From assembly GCA_038244055.1 (NCBI GenBank), contig JBBRTW010000145.1, forward strand, positions 1-14,701: a DNA stretch of 14,701 bases. The letters run 5' to 3'. This document shows positions 7,417-14,701 of this stretch, one piece after another. The notes beneath the pieces were generated by a model. The model made no database searches, was not told the origin of the DNA, and saw only the letters and a program-made list of their open reading frames with translations. This DNA comes from DASPKW01 sp038244055. Its GTDB lineage: Bacteria > Planctomycetota > Phycisphaerae > Tepidisphaerales > Tepidisphaeraceae. The position numbers and the translations under genes are program-made. How positions within the stretch are numbered: position 1 is the first letter of the stretch; every line of letters starts with the position of its first letter.

Positions 7417-7424
7417 ACAAGCCC

Positions 7425-10400
7425 ATGCCTGAAACCGCCAACCCCAAGCTCCGCTCCCCCACCGCCGCAGTGCTACCGGCTCCGCCGCCCGATGCGCCGC
7501 CCTATGCCGAGCTCTGCGTCGCCAGCAACTTCACCTTTCTCCGCGGCGCATCCCATCCCGATGAGCTGGTATTCCGCGCCGCCGAGTTCGGCTACCGCGC
7601 CATCGGCATCACCGATCTCAACTCCTTCGCCGGCATTGTGCGCATGCATGTGGCCGCCAAACACGCCGGCCTCAAGCTCCTCATCGGCGTGCGCCTGGCC
7701 TTCATCGAGCATCCCGACATCCTCGTCTGGCCGCGCAATCGCGCCGCCTACGGAAGGCTCTGCATGCTCCTCACCGAAGGCAAGCGCCGCACGACCAAGG
7801 GAAACTGCGACCTCTACCTCCAGGAATTTCTCGAGCATAGCGAGGAGGTCCACGCCGCCTACATCCCGCCGACGATCCTCACCCCCGCCTGCGCCGGCCG
7901 GCTTCGCACACTCAAGGAAACTCTCGGCCCGCGCCTTTCCATCGCCGCCTCCTGCCTCTACGAATCCGACAACCAGACCCGCCTGGCCGATCTGATCGCC
8001 CTCTCCCGCGCTGCCAACGTGCCCCTGCTGGCGACCAATGACGTCCACTATCACCTCCCCGAGCGCCGCGCGCTTCATGATGTGCTCACCTGCATCCGCC
8101 ACGGCTGCACCATCCACGATGCCGGCCTGCGCCTTTTCCAGAATGGCGAGCGCTATCTTAAGACCCCCGCGCAGATGCACGCGCTGTTCATCGAGCATCC
8201 CCAGGCGATCCGCCGCGGGCTGGAGATCGCGGCCGACTGCTCATTCAACCTCCAGGAGCTGCGCTACGATTACCCGCGCGAAGTCTCTCCCGATGGCCGA
8301 ACTCCGCTGGAATATCTCGCCGAGCTCTCCTGGTCCGGCGCGAAGGAGCGCTATCCCCAGGGCATTCCCGAAAAAGTCCGCGCCCTGATCGAGCGCGAGC
8401 TGACGCTGATCGGCGAATTGAAGATCGAAGCTTATTTCCTGACCGTTTATGACCTGGTCCATTTCGCGCGCGGGCGCGGCATTCTCTGCCAGGGGCGCGG
8501 CTCGGCCGCCAACAGCGCGGTCTGCTACTGCCTGGGGGTCACCTCAGTCGATCCAGCGCGGATCGATGTGCTCTTCGAGCGCTTCGTCTCCTCGGCGCGC
8601 AACGAGCCCCCCGATATCGACATCGATTTCGAGCACGAGCGCCGCGAGGAGGTCATCCAGTACGTCTACGAGAAATACGGCCGCCAGCGCGCCGGCATGA
8701 CCGCCGAGGTCATCACCTATCGCGGCCGCTCGGCCGTGCGCGATGTCGGCAAGGCCCTGGGCCTTGGGCTCGACGCCGTCGATCAGATGGCCAAGAAACT
8801 CGACTGGTGGGACAAGGGCGCCCTCACCGCCGAGCGCGCCGGCGAACTGGGCTTCGACATCAACGACCGCACCATCGGCCTGGTCATGCGCCTGACCGGC
8901 GAGGTGCTCGGCTTCCCGCGCCATCTCTCGCAGCACGTCGGCGGCATGGTCATGACCAGCGGCCTGCTCTGTGAAATGGTCCCCATCGAAAACGCCTCCA
9001 TGCCCGACCGCACCGTCATCGAATGGGACAAGCAGGACATCGACGACCTGGGCATCCTCAAGGTCGATCTGCTTGGCCTGGGCATGCTCACCTGCATCGT
9101 CAAGAGCCTGGAATTCATCCGCCGCACTCGCCCCAATGCGCCGCCGCTTGAGATGTACGCGATACCGGCCGAGGACCCCGCCGTCTACGAGATGATGAGC
9201 GATGCCGATACGGTCGGCGTCTTCCAGATCGAGTCGCGGGCCCAGATGTCGATGCTGCCGCGACTCAAGCCCAAAGAGTTCTACGATCTGGTGATCGAAG
9301 TGGCGATCGTCCGCCCCGGCCCGATCCAGGGAGACCTGGTGCATCCCTACCTTCGCCGGCGGCAGGGGCTCGAGCCGGTGGAATATCCGCGCGAATCGTT
9401 GCGGAGGGTATTGGGCAAAACCCTGGGCGTGCCGCTATTTCAGGAGCAGGCGATGCGCATCGCCATCGAATGCGCTGGGTTTACGCCCGAGGATGCCGAC
9501 CGCCTGCGCCGCGCGGTCACCGGCTTTCGCCGCTACGGCCACATCGAAACCTTCGCCGGGAAATTCATCACCGGCATGCGCGAGCGCGGCTTCGAGGAGG
9601 ATTTCGCGCAGCGTTGCTTCGCACAGCTTCGGGGATTCGCCAGCTATGGTTTTCCGGAGAGCCACGCCGCCTCCTTTGCGCTGCTGGTCTACATCTCGGC
9701 CTGGATCAAACGCCATCACCCGGCCGCCTTCTGCGCGGGTTTGCTCAACAGCCAGCCGATGGGTTTCTACGCCCCCGCGCAGATCGTGCGCGATGCACAA
9801 CTTCATGGCGTGGCCGTTTTGCCGGTGGATGTCCATCACAGCGACTGGGACTGCACGCTCGAAGCCCCGGCCGAGGTTTGCGGTGGCGATATCACGCCCA
9901 AATGGGACTGGGGCCGCGGCGGCCCGAGCGTCCGCCTGGGATTGCGCACCATCCGCGGCCTGGCCCGGCGGCATGCGGATCAATTGGTCGCATCCAGGGT
10001 CGGTCTCAGGGTCGGGAGTTACCTCAGGGTCGGGAGCCGGCCACCAGAAATGCCAATACGCGAACAATCTCTCCCCGGCTCCCAACCCTTTCCTGTCAAT
10101 CAGCAAAGTATTTCCACTAATAAAAACCAATTGATATCGCACTCAAGCTATCCCCCTCTTTTCACCTCCCACCCCCACTTTGCCCGCGCCAGCGCGCTCC
10201 CCGCCCACGCCATCGTCCGCCTGGCGCAGGCCGACGCCTTCGGATCGCTCAACCTCTCCCGCCGCCAGGCCCTCTGGGAAGCCATGGCCATCCGCGATGA
10301 GAAATCCCCTCTCTTCGATTTCTTAGAGCAAACCGAGCCAGAGCGCCGGGAATCTGAACAAGCCGGGACAGAGCGCCGGGAGCGCAGCGACCAGAGCGCC

Positions 10401-10973
10401 GTCCCGGATGGCGCGGAATTCAATTATCGCCCCAATATCGAATTCCCCGACAACCCGGAACACAGCGCCGTCCCGGATGAGGTGATCCGCGCGATTTTCA
10501 CCGATGACAATTGCCCGAAAACCCCTGCCGACACACCAGACCTCCCCCTCATGCCCCTCTCCGAAGAAGTCGCCGCCGACTACCAGACGGCCGGGCTCTC
10601 CCTCAAGCGACATCCCGTCGCCCTGGTCCGTCCCCTGCTGAAACAAAAAGGAATCCTCTCCTCCGCCGACCTTCTGACCACCGATGCCGGCCGCTGGGTC
10701 AAAGTCGCCGGCCTGGTCCTCATCCGCCAGCGCCCCGGCACCGCCTCGGGCATCGTCTTCGAAACCCTCGAAGATGAAACCGGCATCATCAACCTCATCA
10801 TCCGCCCCGACATCTACGAGCGGAACCGCCCCGCCGCCCGCCACGCCACCTTCGCCCAGGCCGATGGCTACGTCGAACGCCAGGGCAAAGTCATCCACAT
10901 CATGGTCAAGCGCATGCACGACCTGAGCCATTTGTTGAGAAACAGCACAGTCAAATCGCGGGATTTCAGATAA
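7425..10973 (+). CDS. dnaE2: Error-prone DNA polymerase DnaE2 (ImuC), DNA polymerase III alpha paralogue
   Basis: The catalytic polymerase of the mutasome, which extends past lesions with ImuA and ImuB. Visible domains: PHP-like N-terminus (ASNFTFLRGASHPDEL, 34-48; GITDLNSFAGIVRMH, 61-75); catalytic acids in PDIDIDF (396-402) and in LKVDLLGLG (D548); GRGSAANSAVCYCLG; and a C-terminal OB fold (KVAGLVLIRQRPGTASGIVFETLEDE, then INLIIRPDIYE). At 1182 residues it is about 100 longer than typical DnaE2. The excess sits in two linkers, about 857-918 and 970-1043, both filled with repeat-derived sequence (nt 9994-10180 and 10339-10550). The frame stays open through both, so the gene appears intact. 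ATG 7425 is the first start in frame and has no Shine-Dalgarno; conserved sequence begins near residue 27. Confidence 0.94.
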   Translation: MPETANPKLRSPTAAVLPAPPPDAPPYAELCVASNFTFLRGASHPDELVFRAAEFGYRAIGITDLNSFAGIVRMHVAAKHAGLKLLIGVRLAFIEHPDILVWPRNRAAYGRLCMLLTEGKRRTTKGNCDLYLQEFLEHSEEVHAAYIPPTILTPACAGRLRTLKETLGPRLSIAASCLYESDNQTRLADLIALSRAANVPLLATNDVHYHLPERRALHDVLTCIRHGCTIHDAGLRLFQNGERYLKTPAQMHALFIEHPQAIRRGLEIAADCSFNLQELRYDYPREVSPDGRTPLEYLAELSWSGAKERYPQGIPEKVRALIERELTLIGELKIEAYFLTVYDLVHFARGRGILCQGRGSAANSAVCYCLGVTSVDPARIDVLFERFVSSARNEPPDIDIDFEHERREEVIQYVYEKYGRQRAGMTAEVITYRGRSAVRDVGKALGLGLDAVDQMAKKLDWWDKGALTAERAGELGFDINDRTIGLVMRLTGEVLGFPRHLSQHVGGMVMTSGLLCEMVPIENASMPDRTVIEWDKQDIDDLGILKVDLLGLGMLTCIVKSLEFIRRTRPNAPPLEMYAIPAEDPAVYEMMSDADTVGVFQIESRAQMSMLPRLKPKEFYDLVIEVAIVRPGPIQGDLVHPYLRRRQGLEPVEYPRESLRRVLGKTLGVPLFQEQAMRIAIECAGFTPEDADRLRRAVTGFRRYGHIETFAGKFITGMRERGFEEDFAQRCFAQLRGFASYGFPESHAASFALLVYISAWIKRHHPAAFCAGLLNSQPMGFYAPAQIVRDAQLHGVAVLPVDVHHSDWDCTLEAPAEVCGGDITPKWDWGRGGPSVRLGLRTIRGLARRHADQLVASRVGLRVGSYLRVGSRPPEMPIREQSLPGSQPFPVNQQSISTNKNQLISHSSYPPLFTSHPHFARASALPAHAIVRLAQADAFGSLNLSRRQALWEAMAIRDEKSPLFDFLEQTEPERRESEQAGTERRERSDQSAVPDGAEFNYRPNIEFPDNPEHSAVPDEVIRAIFTDDNCPKTPADTPDLPLMPLSEEVAADYQTAGLSLKRHPVALVRPLLKQKGILSSADLLTTDAGRWVKVAGLVLIRQRPGTASGIVFETLEDETGIINLIIRPDIYERNRPAARHATFAQADGYVERQGKVIHIMVKRMHDLSHLLRNSTVKSRDFR
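9994..10091. repeat. Repeat-derived insertion A within dnaE2
   Basis: TCAGGGTCGGGAG occurs at 10006-10018 and 10024-10036 (18-base period), with a partial copy at 9994-10006. The second copy starts an inverted repeat: GGGAGCCGG (10032-10040) pairs with CCGGCTCCC (10075-10083), and the pairing extends imperfectly outward to about 10024-10091. In frame it encodes RVGLRVGSYLRVGSRP followed by a polar, low-complexity stretch that lies between ADQLVASR and FARASALPAHAIVRL, where DnaE2 proteins normally have a short linker. Confidence 0.75.
10339..10480. repeat. Repeat-derived insertion B within dnaE2
   Basis: CAGAGCGCCGGGA occurs at 10339-10351 and 10369-10381; AGCGCCGTCCCGGATG (16 bases) occurs at 10395-10410 and 10464-10479. 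CCGGGAC (10363-10369) and GTCCCGG (10401-10407) are inverted copies, so part of it can form a hairpin. The frame reads ERRESEQAGTERRERSDQSAVPD and later a second SAVPD. The segment lies in the linker before the conserved LSEEVAADYQTAGLSLKRHP. Its sequence is unrelated to the elements at 5024 and 7267. Confidence 0.75.
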
Positions 10974-11030
10974 CAACCCGCCGGTCGATCGAAACACCAC
11001 TTCCGCAGAACCTTGAGCTACAATTCTACC

Positions 11031-12266
11031 GTGGTTAAACCCCTGCGAAACTTCTGCCGGTTCATCCTCAACGCGCTAGCCATTCTCTGCGCCATTCTCG
11101 CGATCGCCATCATCGCGCTTTGGATTCGTAGCGGCCATCAAAACGACAGTTTGACTCAAACCAGCGGCTTCGAATACGCACTGGGGGATGCCAAGACATG
11201 TCAATTCTGGTCCTCAAAAGGGCAGATGGCATTGTACATCCGGCTCGCATCGCTCGAAAATCAGCCTCACCCCGCCACCGCGCCCGTCAACGTCAATCTG
11301 CGGGGAATCGATTGGTACTTATGCCATCCTGACCAGCCAGCTAATGCCGAAATCGATCCCCGTTGGCTGGCCGAAACCTGGCACGGCTGGGGATACGACC
11401 ACAGGTGGGGAAGCAGCACAAGGGAGGACCAAGGCATCTACGGAGGCATCCAGCGCTGGCGCACAATCATCATCGCCGCGCCACATTGGAGCTTGGCAAT
11501 TGTTCTGGCGCTGTTCCCGATTTGTCGCCTCAGTATGTTTATTCATCGAAGAGGCCTGCGTGTGCGGGTTCCGGCCGCCTGCTCCATCTTCAGACTTATT
11601 CATCGCACATGCATCGCCGCATCCTTCGCAATGATCTTCATCTCTGCGATCGCCTGGACCTTAAGCTGGTGGTGCACCTTCGAATGGGGCGCAGTCGCGT
11701 TTGATCGCGCGCAACTTCAAAGCGCCAATCGATCAGCATCTCGCTCCGCGTCACTTCACACATTTCGATTCGCCCTTCCACGGAACGGCTATTACATCGC
11801 CCTCCTTTGGCCCGACACGGCCCCACCCTGGCCCTGGACGAATGAGTCCATCAGAGCCCACGCCCACAACTACCCTTCCGGAGAATGGACGCTGCGCAAC
11901 TACCCAGGCGCCACTCGCCTGGAATTGGCGGGCTTTGAATGTTCCTTGGTATCCTATCATCTCGACTTCACCGATCCATCGGCCCCTCCCGGTCCCCCGC
12001 CGCTTCCATCCGCCCCCGGCGTCAATTTATCCAATGAAGCATGGTTGATTCCCTACTGGATGGTCATCCTCTTTTTCTGCCCCTTGCCCACGTTCTGGCT
12101 GCGGCGGCAATTTCGACAGCGCCAGCATCGCCGACGCCTGGCCGACGGATTATGCGTAACCTGCGGCTATGACCTCCGAGCCAGTCCCGCCCGTTGTCCC
12201 GAATGCGGAAGCGATCCACCCGTCCGGACAACGATCGGCCCACCCACCCTACATACAGAAACCTGA
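11031..12266 (+). CDS. Membrane protein with apparent duplicated module and C-terminal zinc ribbon
   Basis: A 411-residue protein of unknown function. Membrane spans are seen at about 11-31 (FILNALAILCAILAIAIIALW), 146-168, 193-214 and 337-357. The C-terminus carries a four-Cys ribbon, CVTCGYDLRASPARCPECG (375-393), which is typical of a large planctomycete family normally built as span, soluble domain, span, ribbon. Here the span-soluble-span unit occurs twice: residues 11-168 and 193-357, with IAAPHWSLAIVLALFP in the first and LIPYWMVILFFCPLP in the second. Only the second copy keeps the ribbon, suggesting an internal duplication or fusion (inference). GTG 11031 is chosen; TTG 11013 would add six residues, and neither has a Shine-Dalgarno. 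The gene follows dnaE2 by 57 bases on the same strand, but nothing ties it to mutagenesis. Confidence 0.75.
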   Translation: MVKPLRNFCRFILNALAILCAILAIAIIALWIRSGHQNDSLTQTSGFEYALGDAKTCQFWSSKGQMALYIRLASLENQPHPATAPVNVNLRGIDWYLCHPDQPANAEIDPRWLAETWHGWGYDHRWGSSTREDQGIYGGIQRWRTIIIAAPHWSLAIVLALFPICRLSMFIHRRGLRVRVPAACSIFRLIHRTCIAASFAMIFISAIAWTLSWWCTFEWGAVAFDRAQLQSANRSASRSASLHTFRFALPRNGYYIALLWPDTAPPWPWTNESIRAHAHNYPSGEWTLRNYPGATRLELAGFECSLVSYHLDFTDPSAPPGPPPLPSAPGVNLSNEAWLIPYWMVILFFCPLPTFWLRRQFRQRQHRRRLADGLCVTCGYDLRASPARCPECGSDPPVRTTIGPPTLHTET

Positions 12267-12335
12267 CAGGATCGACCGTTCCTTCATTCTCCAACGAAGA
12301 TAATCCCACAACATTCGATGCCAGATACCAGACAT

Positions 12336-12408
<73 letters not shown>

Positions 12409-12470
12409 GGAAAATTCCGCCTTCACCTTCTCAGGCCTTCTGCCGGCGCGAAAATGCCTCCAGCCGACCC

Positions 12471-12492
12471 GGCCATTCCCGACGGAATGGCC
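12471..12492. repeat. Perfect 9-bp hairpin upstream of tRNA-Lys
   Basis: GGCCATTCC (12471-12479) and GGAATGGCC (12484-12492) are exact inverted copies around the tetraloop CGAC. It lies 63 bases upstream of the tRNA 5' end on the minus strand and 152 bases before the next plus-strand gene. No T-run follows on either strand, so a classical terminator is not supported; it could be an operator or a stable RNA stem. Confidence 0.6.
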
Positions 12493-12542
12493 CGAGACTA
12501 TATGGGCAAGCCCGGCATTACTCAACAGGCACTCAATTCCTC

Positions 12543-12562
12543 CGAAATTCGCATAAATTTCG
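12543..12562. promoter_or_regulatory. Inverted repeat upstream of the -10 box of the PEP-CTERM gene
   Basis: CGAAATT (12543-12549) and AATTTCG (12556-12562) are exact inverted copies separated by six bases. The dyad centre lies about 54 bases upstream of the TATAAT box, a position suited to an activator or repressor. No known regulator site is recognised. Confidence 0.35.
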
Positions 12563-12603
12563 TGAAGTTTGCTATCTTCTCTCGCCGCACGCCAAGGTCT
12601 CGG

Positions 12604-12609
12604 TATAAT
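12604..12609 (+). promoter_or_regulatory. Candidate -10 box for the PEP-CTERM gene
   Basis: A perfect TATAAT lies 34 bases before ATG 12644. At 15-19 base spacing no TTGACA-like -35 is seen (CTCGCC at 17), so an activator or an alternative sigma factor may be needed if the site is used. GGAGG at 12635-12639 is the matching ribosome binding site, four bases before the start. Confidence 0.45.
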
Positions 12610-12643
12610 CTCCCGCGGGTGAGTTGCGTTCGTTGGAGGCCTT

Positions 12644-14512
12644 ATGTCAATCCGCAGCGCCCGTCGGCGATTCGCTATCGCCATCGCGGGGGGTATGGCT
12701 CCCCTTCTATTGATAACGCATCAATCCCGTGGAACTGACATCATCGGCATCCAGCCGGCCGCGCTGGATCAGCCCACCGTCAATTTCATCTTCCTCGACC
12801 CCCTCACCTCCAACCCCGCGACGCCCCTCTACGCCGATTACGGCGGCGGCCTCCGCTTCTTCAACGGCGAAGCCTTCCTCGATACCGGCGCTTCGGGAAT
12901 CGTCATCTCCCGAAGCACCGCCGCCACCCTCACCCACGACGGCCAGGAGAATACCGAAGTCACCGGCCTGGGCCAGCAAACCTACAGCAACGGCAAATAC
13001 GTCTACTTCGAAGATGTCGGCGTGGCCGGGCAGACCATCCCCCGCTTCAATGTCTCCCAGTCCTTCAAGCTCTCCATCGCCCCATACACCGCCACCGCCG
13101 CCCAGGCCATTTCCGATGCCGAAACGCAATTCGGCTCGAACACCCCCAAGTCCTTCGCGGATGTGGATTTGACCGTCTACAACCACACCACCGGACCCAT
13201 CCGCGCCCAGATCGGGCCATTCGTCGGCGAGGACCCCAACGTTCCCCCCGACCCCGCTTTCGCCGGTCTCGACGTCCTGGGCATGCCCGCCATCAAGGGC
13301 AAGGTCATGGTCATGGATCCCAGGCCGGTTGAAAACCTCATCTTCGGCAACTTCGACGATTACCGGATGAGGACCTATCTCTACGCCCCCGGCACCGCCG
13401 CCAAATCCTCCGCGACCGCCTCGGACGATCCCGGCATCCCCAAAACCAACCGATCCATCCGCCTCTCCTACGCCGATTTCGACGCCTTCAGCAAGGTCGG
13501 CACCGCCGATACCCCCGGCGGAACGCTGACCCCCCTGCCCACCGGCGCGGCCGCAAACTACGGCCCCTCTCTCGTCCACAACCCCTTCATCGGCCCCAAT
13601 CCCCTCAATCCGGCCGGCGATACCACACCCCCCATCAAAATCTCCTTCAACGGCAAAACCACCACGGGATCATTCCTCCTCGATACCGGCGCGGTCGCAT
13701 CCATGATCTCCTCGACCCTGGCCGCCAATCTCAATGTCCGCTATGTCGGCAGCGACCCCAACGCCGCGGACCCACAACTTGAGATTTTCGACCCGGCCCA
13801 TCCCGGCAATGCCGGCACGCTCATTTCCGACCAGTTTCAGCTCTCCATCGGCGGCGTCGATGGAACCAAATTAGTCGCCGGTTTCTGGCTCACCTCAATG
13901 CTCGTGAAAACGACCCAGGGCGTCGCCAGCAACGACAACGATCCCCACCATCTCCGCTTCCTCAACGCGCCGGTGCTGGTGAATGATATTTCAGTCCTCA
14001 ACGGCACGACAGGCCAGAAGATCACGCTCGATGGCATCTTCGGCATGAACAATCTCATCGCCTCGGCTTTCTTCCACGACAACGGCACCTTTATCCCCGA
14101 CATCTACGACCTGACTCCTTCAGCGTTCGACTTCATTGCATTCGATGAGCCCAATCAGCTCCTCAACCTCAAGCTCCGCACCCCCGGCGACGCCGACCGC
14201 GATGGGGTTGTCGGCCTGAATGATCTGCTCTCTCTCGCCAACAACTACGGCACCACGCCAACCGCCGGCGATCCCTGGGCCGCCGGCGATTTCGATGGCG
14301 ATGGCATCATCGGGCTGAACGACCTGCTCATCCTCGCCAACCACTACGGCAGCGAGGATCTGCTCGATGCCGATATGCTGAATCTCCCCCATTACCAGTT
14401 CGATATAGTCGCCGGAATCCTGAACGCAACCCCGGTCCCCGAGCCCGCTTCCACAATCCCCTTCATCATCATGGCCGGCTCCGCCCTGCTCGCCCGCCGC
14501 CGCGCCCGGTAA
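12644..14512 (+). CDS. Exported protein with two aspartyl-protease-like DTG lobes, dockerin-like repeats and PEP-CTERM anchor
   Basis: A 622-residue secreted protein. An N-terminal signal peptide (RSARRRFAIAIAGGMAPLLLI) is followed by two related lobes. The first has FLDTGASGIVIS (DTG 80-82) with GLDVLGMPAI near 208; the second has FLLDTGAVASMIS (DTG 347-349) with LDGIFGMNN near 462. DTG plus a downstream hydrophobic-Gly motif is the pattern of aspartic proteases, and two lobes in one chain recall pepsin. Two Ca-binding dockerin-like loops follow, DADRDGVVGLNDLLSLANNYG (about 516-536) and DFDGDGIIGLNDLLILANHYG (about 549-569). The end is VPEP (598-601), a hydrophobic span and RRRAR: a PEP-CTERM sorting signal, processed by an exosortase not seen here. 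Protease activity is inference. The start is set by GGAGG four bases upstream. No operon partner is visible. Confidence 0.85.
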   Translation: MSIRSARRRFAIAIAGGMAPLLLITHQSRGTDIIGIQPAALDQPTVNFIFLDPLTSNPATPLYADYGGGLRFFNGEAFLDTGASGIVISRSTAATLTHDGQENTEVTGLGQQTYSNGKYVYFEDVGVAGQTIPRFNVSQSFKLSIAPYTATAAQAISDAETQFGSNTPKSFADVDLTVYNHTTGPIRAQIGPFVGEDPNVPPDPAFAGLDVLGMPAIKGKVMVMDPRPVENLIFGNFDDYRMRTYLYAPGTAAKSSATASDDPGIPKTNRSIRLSYADFDAFSKVGTADTPGGTLTPLPTGAAANYGPSLVHNPFIGPNPLNPAGDTTPPIKISFNGKTTTGSFLLDTGAVASMISSTLAANLNVRYVGSDPNAADPQLEIFDPAHPGNAGTLISDQFQLSIGGVDGTKLVAGFWLTSMLVKTTQGVASNDNDPHHLRFLNAPVLVNDISVLNGTTGQKITLDGIFGMNNLIASAFFHDNGTFIPDIYDLTPSAFDFIAFDEPNQLLNLKLRTPGDADRDGVVGLNDLLSLANNYGTTPTAGDPWAAGDFDGDGIIGLNDLLILANHYGSEDLLDADMLNLPHYQFDIVAGILNATPVPEPASTIPFIIMAGSALLARRRAR

Positions 14513-14536
14513 AACCGCCCTGCAAATCCCGCCTCC

Positions 14537-14562
14537 ATCATTCATCATTCATCATTCATCAT
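14537..14562. repeat. ATCATTC heptamer microsatellite
   Basis: ATCATTC repeats start at 14537, 14544 and 14551, with a decayed fourth copy. The array runs directly into the insertion sequence boundary at about 14563. Confidence 0.85.
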
Positions 14563-14701
14563 CACTACTGTCCGGTCAGAAGTCGAACAGCATCAACTGG
14601 TTACGATTATCGTCCTCGGCGTTTTTCTGCTGAATCTCTGAAAACACCTGAATTATCGGGGTTTTCTCGAAGATCATGACACTCAGGATTTGTGCGATTT
14701 C
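14563..14701 (-). mobile_element. One end of an IS4-type insertion sequence, truncated by window edge
   Basis: The boundary is placed at CACTACTGTCCGGTCAGAAG (14563-14582), which resembles the terminal inverted repeat I recall for IS4-family elements with a DUF4372-type transposase. The transposase stop codon lies inside this end. The other end and the target duplication are outside the window, so the boundary is provisional. Confidence 0.65.
14576..14701 (-). CDS. IS4-family transposase, C-terminal 41 residues only
   Basis: On the minus strand the frame open at the right edge reads EIAQILSVMIFEKTPIIQVF, and after a polar stretch NQLMLFDF, then TGA (14578-14576). This matches the C-terminus I know from IS4-family (DUF4372-type) transposases, which end with QILSVTLFEKTPI...NQLILFDF. 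The DDE catalytic domain lies outside the window, so whether the element is intact cannot be judged. The gene is convergent with the PEP-CTERM gene. Confidence 0.8.
   Translation of the reverse strand, partial: EIAQILSVMIFEKTPIIQVFSEIQQKNAEDDNRNQLMLFDF

Noticed and set aside
8544..9344. Long minus-strand open frame opposite dnaE2
   Set aside because: It is the antisense shadow of a GC-rich conserved gene; composition is a D/G/A-rich artefact and no domain is recognised. The same applies to 9435-10142 and 7473-8198.
12878..12895. Retroelement protease (DTG motif)
   Set aside because: No reverse transcriptase, integrase or LTR nearby; the protein has its own signal peptide, dockerin loops and PEP-CTERM tail.
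12707..13579. 290-codon Gly/Val-rich minus-strand frame opposite the PEP-CTERM gene
   Set aside because: Shadow of the plus-strand gene, whose signal peptide, DTG motifs, dockerin loops and tail are all in frame.

Overview
The window looks like the chromosome of a GC-rich planctomycete, most likely of the Phycisphaerae type. Four things point there: a short protein family ending in the zinc ribbon CVTCGYDLRASPARCPECG, an exported protein with dockerin-like repeats followed by a VPEP (PEP-CTERM) tail, a serine/threonine kinase with a large polytopic C-terminus, and intergenic inverted repeats whose in-frame translations read GILPV...HGQDARAT. The taxonomic call is inference; there is no rRNA or other marker gene here.

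Left part (1-4845). A 5'-truncated ECF sigma factor runs directly into its RskA-type membrane anti-sigma factor, so a membrane-gated transcription switch. A small N-terminally anchored protein of unknown function follows. A long Ser/Thr protein kinase on the minus strand converges on it; the short convergent gap carries a palindrome and an 18-bp-period repeat.

Centre (4995-10976). This is an ImuA-ImuB-DnaE2 mutasome cassette, all on the plus strand: a RecA-like accessory protein, a catalytically dead-looking Y-family polymerase with a textbook beta-clamp motif (QLDLF), and an error-prone DNA polymerase III alpha paralogue. Such cassettes carry out damage-induced translesion synthesis. No LexA gene and no convincing LexA operator is visible. 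The unusual point is how heavily the cassette is invaded by small inverted-repeat elements. A 96-bp element (exactly 32 codons) sits in frame just after the imuA ribosome binding site. A 150-bp relative containing a 12-bp tandem array separates imuB from dnaE2. Two different repeat-rich insertions lie in frame in linkers of dnaE2, making that protein about 100 residues longer than usual.

Right part (11013-14701). A membrane protein that looks like two copies of one membrane-soluble-membrane module plus a C-terminal zinc ribbon; a tRNA-Lys(TTT) on the minus strand; an exported protein with two DTG motifs (bilobal aspartyl-protease-like), two dockerin-like calcium loops and a PEP-CTERM anchor, preceded by a perfect TATAAT box; a heptamer microsatellite; and the end of an IS4-type insertion sequence with the last 41 codons of its transposase, cut by the window edge.

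The core systems (sigma/anti-sigma, ImuABC, kinase) belong to known families. The most novel material is the colonisation of essential-looking coding sequence by repeat elements, and the double-DTG dockerin/PEP-CTERM protein.
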